Origin: Verrucomicrobiota bacterium
GTDB taxonomy: Bacteria; Verrucomicrobiota; Verrucomicrobiia; Opitutales; Coraliomargaritaceae
Length of the DNA stretch: 9,178 bases
Direction: 5' to 3'
NCBI GenBank assembly: GCA_027620575.1
Contig: JAQCDT010000040.1
Location: forward strand, 1-9,178
This document shows positions 6,989-9,178 of this stretch, one piece after another. The notes under the pieces were generated by a model, which saw only the letters and a list, made by a program, of their open reading frames with translations, searched no databases and had not been told where the DNA came from. The position numbers and the translations under genes are program-made. Numbering within the stretch: the first letter of the stretch is position 1; the number at the start of each line of letters is the position of its first letter.

Positions 6989-8181
6989 TTAATTTCCTGC
7001 ATTCATTGGTTTAATATCAACAACTTCACCTGCATATCCATTAAGTTCTAGATTTGCCCTAACTTCTCCAGGCAGATGCCAAGCTAAATTTAAAATTGGA
7101 AGTGATTGATCATCAAGTTGGTATAATTCAACTTCAGGCAGTATGGGAATCCTTGTGCCTGGTACATAATGCCCTACTTTAATTGAACCCTTTATCTCAT
7201 ATACGGCTGATATATCAGCATGGCTTAATTTTAACATTTTAACAAGAATAGCTGCCCTCCCAGGAAAAGCCTTTGCTCTCAAAGGTCCATACTTTTTCAC
7301 ATAATCCTGAATGATTACTTTCATATCCTTTTGCCAAAGTTCAACATCTTCTTTTAGTGCAGAAAATTCTTCCAAAAAAGTTGATTCACTCTTGGAGTCT
7401 TCATCACTGGGAGAACCCTTCCCTAAAAAAACTCTAATATTTCCTCCGTAACGACTGACATACTGAACATGTAATAAATTTAGTCCAAGTCTTTTGGCAA
7501 TAACCTCAAAAGATTTTCTACTATAAGTACGAGGATGTTCGTGATAAAAAGTATCGAACTGTCCAGTGTCTAGGACCGCTCCTAAATAGTGATTTTCGAT
7601 GACAACTTTTGTTTCTCCCTTCAACAATAAGGACAAATTCGATAGCAAACCACCTAAATCATCTATATGAGCAAATACATTAGTAAAAGTAATTATATCT
7701 GGTTTACCAAAATCGGATAAAACTTTTTTGGCAGATTCTAAATCGAAATATGACTGAATCGTTGGATGGATTGAATCTTTTGCCGCATCTGTGGGATCAA
7801 TTCCTATAGTGCGACATCCTTTCTTCTTAAAAAAATTCAACAAACTTCCGTCATTACAACCAATGTCTAGAACTAGTTTTCCTTCCAAATCACCAAATCT
7901 TTTATAACAGCTTTCAACAAGATCTGACATACCAGTCAAAACACTGCCTGTCATTCTAGCTCGATAGTGGTAATCTGGCTGAAATAATTCCTCCTTTGGT
8001 ACCTGATACTTCTGATGTGCACTATTACAATCTTTACAATACAATATTTCTATAGGGTATTCCTGCATATTCTATCTGACCCAATCTGAACAAGGTCATC
8101 ACAAAGTGGATGAGAACCAAGATCAAGAACACTTGTCAGATTAGTATTATTACATATTTCGCAGGAATTAATTGTTTTCAT
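6989..8181 (-). pseudogene. Sugar C-methyltransferase (SAM-dependent, zinc-binding N-terminus), split by a frameshift
   Basis: An ATG at 8181 opens a short frame with a zinc-type CEIC (7-10) and LDLGSHPLCDDLV (19-31), ending at a TAG at 8050-8052 after 43 codons. The main body reads in another frame, whose first Met (8068) is followed by EYPIEILYCKDC, Rossmann motif VLDIGCNDGS (66-75 of that frame), an ENHY stretch, FDTFYHEHPRTYS and a C-terminal domain with GHYVPGTRIPIL. Together these are the N-terminal zinc, methyltransferase and C-terminal domains of TcaB9-like sugar C-methyltransferases. The two frames join smoothly if one base is added in the GG at minus-strand 8063-8062, giving ...DRICR-EYPIEI and a protein of 397 residues. 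A fragment starting at 8068 would lack CEIC. So the gene is either disrupted or carries a homopolymer sequencing error. The intact enzyme would use SAM to methylate a keto-deoxysugar nucleotide; the sugar is unknown. Confidence 0.85.
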
Positions 8182-8317
8182 TATTAGAACACAGGAGTTT
8201 GCTTTTATAGAAGCTAGATTAAAAAAAATTATTGATTACAAAGTTTTAGTAAAAAATCAAAAATAGAAAGGTCCTAACGGTTAACAAACATTTTGGGTAT
8301 TTCAATAATCTCCCCAA
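8182..8317. other. AT-rich intergenic gap
   Basis: This is the only noncoding gap of note, 136 bases between the sulfotransferase remnant and the methyltransferase start. It is dominated by A and T runs, including eight or more consecutive A on the plus strand near 8221. A minus-strand TATAAA (8209-8204) exists but has no acceptable -35 at 16-18 bases, and no GC-rich hairpin was seen. I cannot support a promoter or terminator, although an internal promoter here is possible. Confidence 0.5.
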
Positions 8318-8657
8318 TCAATTGAATGAATAAAGTTGTACAGATAATTCTTCTTCAACCATACGAATCTCATCATTATTAGCAAATTTTTCTCCACAAA
8401 CCAACGTTTCTTGATGATCGATTTGGATCAAAATATACATTCTTTTTAAAATGATTCTTTGGGTCTATATTTAATCGTTGGAACAAATACTCAACAGTAC
8501 TTTCATAACTTAAAACCAAATCCTCATATTTGATGCGAATTATCCGATCATCATCTGTAGAAGAGTTTGTTCTTTGATAATAAACTTTCTGCCGAGTAAT
8601 AAAAGACTGAACGTTCATAATCCCTAGCATATCTTCTTTAAACCCTTGTGATAATTT
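8318..8657 (-). pseudogene. Truncated and frameshifted sulfotransferase-like 3' remnant
   Basis: Immediately after the FdtA-like gene (its TAG is followed by TAA at 8660-8658) the same frame continues with sulfotransferase-like sequence: SQGFKEDMLGIMNV, then DDRIIRIKYEDLV, a YESTVEYLFQRLNID stretch and VYFDPNRSSRNVGLW. The IKYEDL and late NVGLW elements belong to the C-terminal part of PAPS-dependent sulfotransferase-like proteins; the N-terminal half with the PAPS-binding loop is absent. The frame stops at 8381-8379, but removing one base from the five-A run (minus strand 8391-8387) restores WRKFANNDEIRMVEEELSV and continues to a TGA at 8320-8318, closely matching the gene tail at 9029-9178. 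The remnant is thus both truncated at its 5' end and frameshifted. A free ATG at 8630 would give an 83-residue peptide unlikely to be functional. Confidence 0.85.
8390..8441 (-). repeat. Direct repeat, copy 1 (within sulfotransferase remnant)
   Basis: This holds a perfect 20-base match (8390-8409) and a perfect 28-base match (8414-8441) to 9100-9119 and 9124-9151, all offset by exactly 710 bases. They encode the YFDPNRS..NVGLW part of two related sulfotransferase-like tails. The aligned similarity continues, with mismatches, across roughly 8318-8468. Confidence 0.9.
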
Positions 8658-8660
8658 TTA

Positions 8661-9032
8661 CTAAAAGTTTTTATTCTGCTCGAAATCAGGGATAAATGCG
8701 AGATCATAATTCACGACAGATGCATTGGTTGAAAAATTTTGCATGCTACGCCAGATCATAGGAGGCACATAAAGTCCATAGTAAGATCGATTTAGAGAAT
8801 AAACTTTTTTATGAGTTCCATCATCAAGATGTACATCAAAACTTCCACTTAAAGAAACGATGAATTCACATTGATTTTTAAACGCATGTCCCTCTCTTGT
8901 TTGCCCACCAGGAACATCATAAATCAAATAAGTTCGTTTTATTTCAAATGGAATGTGCCCAAATCCCTCAATAACCGATAGATTTCCTCTCGGGTCGGTT
9001 ATTTTAGGAAGATTAATAATTTCAGGTTTCAC
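8661..9032 (-). CDS. FdtA-like (WxcM/cupin) dTDP-4-keto-6-deoxyhexose 3,4-ketoisomerase
   Basis: The 123-residue product is an FdtA/QdtA-type cupin, expected to move the keto group of dTDP-4-keto-6-deoxyglucose from C4 to C3 before FdtB-type amination. Family features are LPKITDPRGNLSVIEG (8-23), IPFEIKRTYLIYDVPGG (27-43), REGHAFK (46-52), LSGSFDVHLDDG, LNRSYYGLYVPPMIW and QNFS. In characterised FdtA the motif is GHAHK, with two conserved active-site histidines (49 and 51); here His49 is kept but position 51 is Phe (codon TTT). The C-terminus is also shorter than the usual 135-140 residues, missing part of the last strand. The start is the GTG at 9032, overlapping the upstream TGA as GTGA. 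The gene is flanked on both sides by sulfotransferase-like tails. It may be a variant ketoisomerase or impaired. Confidence 0.87.
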   Translation of the reverse strand: MKPEIINLPKITDPRGNLSVIEGFGHIPFEIKRTYLIYDVPGGQTREGHAFKNQCEFIVSLSGSFDVHLDDGTHKKVYSLNRSYYGLYVPPMIWRSMQNFSTNASVVNYDLAFIPDFEQNKNF

Positions 9033-9178
9033 TTGAATGAGTAGAGTTGAGCAGAAAGTTCTTTTTCAATCATTCTGATCTCTTCAGTATCAGAAAATCT
9101 TCTCCACAAACCAACGTTTTTAAATGATCGATTTGGATCAAAATATACATTATTACTAAGATGTTTCTTTGGCTCTAT
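9029..9178 (-). CDS. Sulfotransferase-like protein, C-terminal end only
   Basis: The last 49 codons of a gene that enters from beyond 9178 are visible: IEPKKHL, VYFDPNRSFKNVGLW, then EEIRMIEKELSAQLYSFK and TGA at 9031-9029. The FDPNRS..NVGLW pattern followed by an amphipathic terminal helix is like the C-terminus of bacterial sulfotransferase-like proteins, which would sulfate a sugar using PAPS; the catalytic and PAPS-binding parts lie outside the window, so function is tentative. About 33 of 49 residues match the repaired frame of the remnant at 8318-8468. This copy keeps its reading frame to the stop and overlaps the FdtA-like gene by four bases (GTGA). Confidence 0.75.
   Translation of the reverse strand: MEPKKHLSNNVYFDPNRSFKNVGLWRRFSDTEEIRMIEKELSAQLYSFK
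9100..9151 (-). repeat. Direct repeat, copy 2 (within sulfotransferase 3' end)
   Basis: This is the partner of the repeat at 8390-8441, in the same orientation and 710 bases away. The two copies bracket the FdtA-like gene, so recombination between them would remove that gene and fuse the two sulfotransferase tails. Confidence 0.9.

Noticed and set aside
8050..8068. Programmed -1 frameshifting in the methyltransferase
   Set aside because: No X XXY YYZ heptamer or strong downstream hairpin is apparent; a one-base indel or sequencing error is simpler.
8204..8241. Possible minus-strand promoter (TATAAA at 8209-8204, TTGTAA at 8241-8236) before the methyltransferase
   Set aside because: The spacer would be about 26 bases, far from the usual 16-18, and such hexamers are expected by chance in this AT-rich gap.
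8379..8630. A stand-alone 83-residue gene starting at the ATG at 8630
   Set aside because: Sulfotransferase-like sequence continues upstream of the ATG, the N-terminal half is missing, and a frameshift explains the stop at 8379; it is a remnant.
1..9178. tRNA/rRNA genes, CRISPR arrays, insertion-sequence ends or transposase genes
   Set aside because: None seen on either strand; the only repeat found is the paralogous sulfotransferase tail pair.

Overview
This window is almost certainly part of a bacterial surface-polysaccharide (O-antigen / rfb type) biosynthesis locus. All recognisable genes lie on the minus strand, so transcription runs from 9178 towards 1. Most genes are separated by fewer than 10 bases or overlap (GTGA, TGATG and ATGA junctions), as in one long operon. 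The DNA is AT-rich, several starts appear to be TTG or GTG, and the mix of RfbF/RfbG, FdtA/B/C-like enzymes, GT2/GT4-like transferases and sulfotransferase-like proteins resembles the single-strand rfb loci of Leptospira. That taxonomic guess is an inference from style and gene content; no rRNA or other marker is present.

Layout in transcription order. (1) The 3' end of a sulfotransferase-like gene (9178-9029) overlaps an FdtA-like sugar 3,4-ketoisomerase gene (9032-8661). (2) This is followed directly by a truncated, frameshifted copy of the sulfotransferase 3' region (8657-8318), then a 136-base AT-rich gap. (3) A sugar C-methyltransferase gene (8181-6989) is split by a -1 frameshift after about 40 codons. 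(4) A hexapeptide-repeat N-acyltransferase (FdtC/QdtC type), an FdtB-type 3-aminotransferase and a very AT-rich glycosyltransferase follow (6979-4146). (5) A more GC-rich CDP-sugar block comes next: CDP-glucose 4,6-dehydratase (rfbG), an RmlC-like cupin, glucose-1-phosphate cytidylyltransferase (rfbF) and an ArnB/PseC-like aminotransferase (4146-722). (6) The window ends inside a GT2 glycosyltransferase (716-1).

How they fit together. Two nucleotide-sugar routes can be read. The first is a dTDP-3-acetamido-3,6-dideoxyhexose route (FdtA ketoisomerase, FdtB aminotransferase, FdtC acyltransferase); it needs RmlA/RmlB from outside the window. The second is a CDP-4-keto-6-deoxyglucose route (RfbF, RfbG). 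Here the expected 3-deoxygenation enzyme RfbH is not seen; a cupin epimerase-like protein and a lysine-containing PLP aminotransferase flank rfbF/rfbG instead. This leaves open an unusual CDP-activated amino-deoxysugar. The glycosyltransferases would add the sugars to a lipid-linked repeat unit, and the methyltransferase and sulfotransferase would decorate precursor or polymer.

The most notable oddities are the two frameshifts, the duplicated sulfotransferase tail flanking the FdtA-like gene, the loss of a conserved active-site histidine in that FdtA-like protein, and the sharp base-composition step at the rfbG/glycosyltransferase junction.
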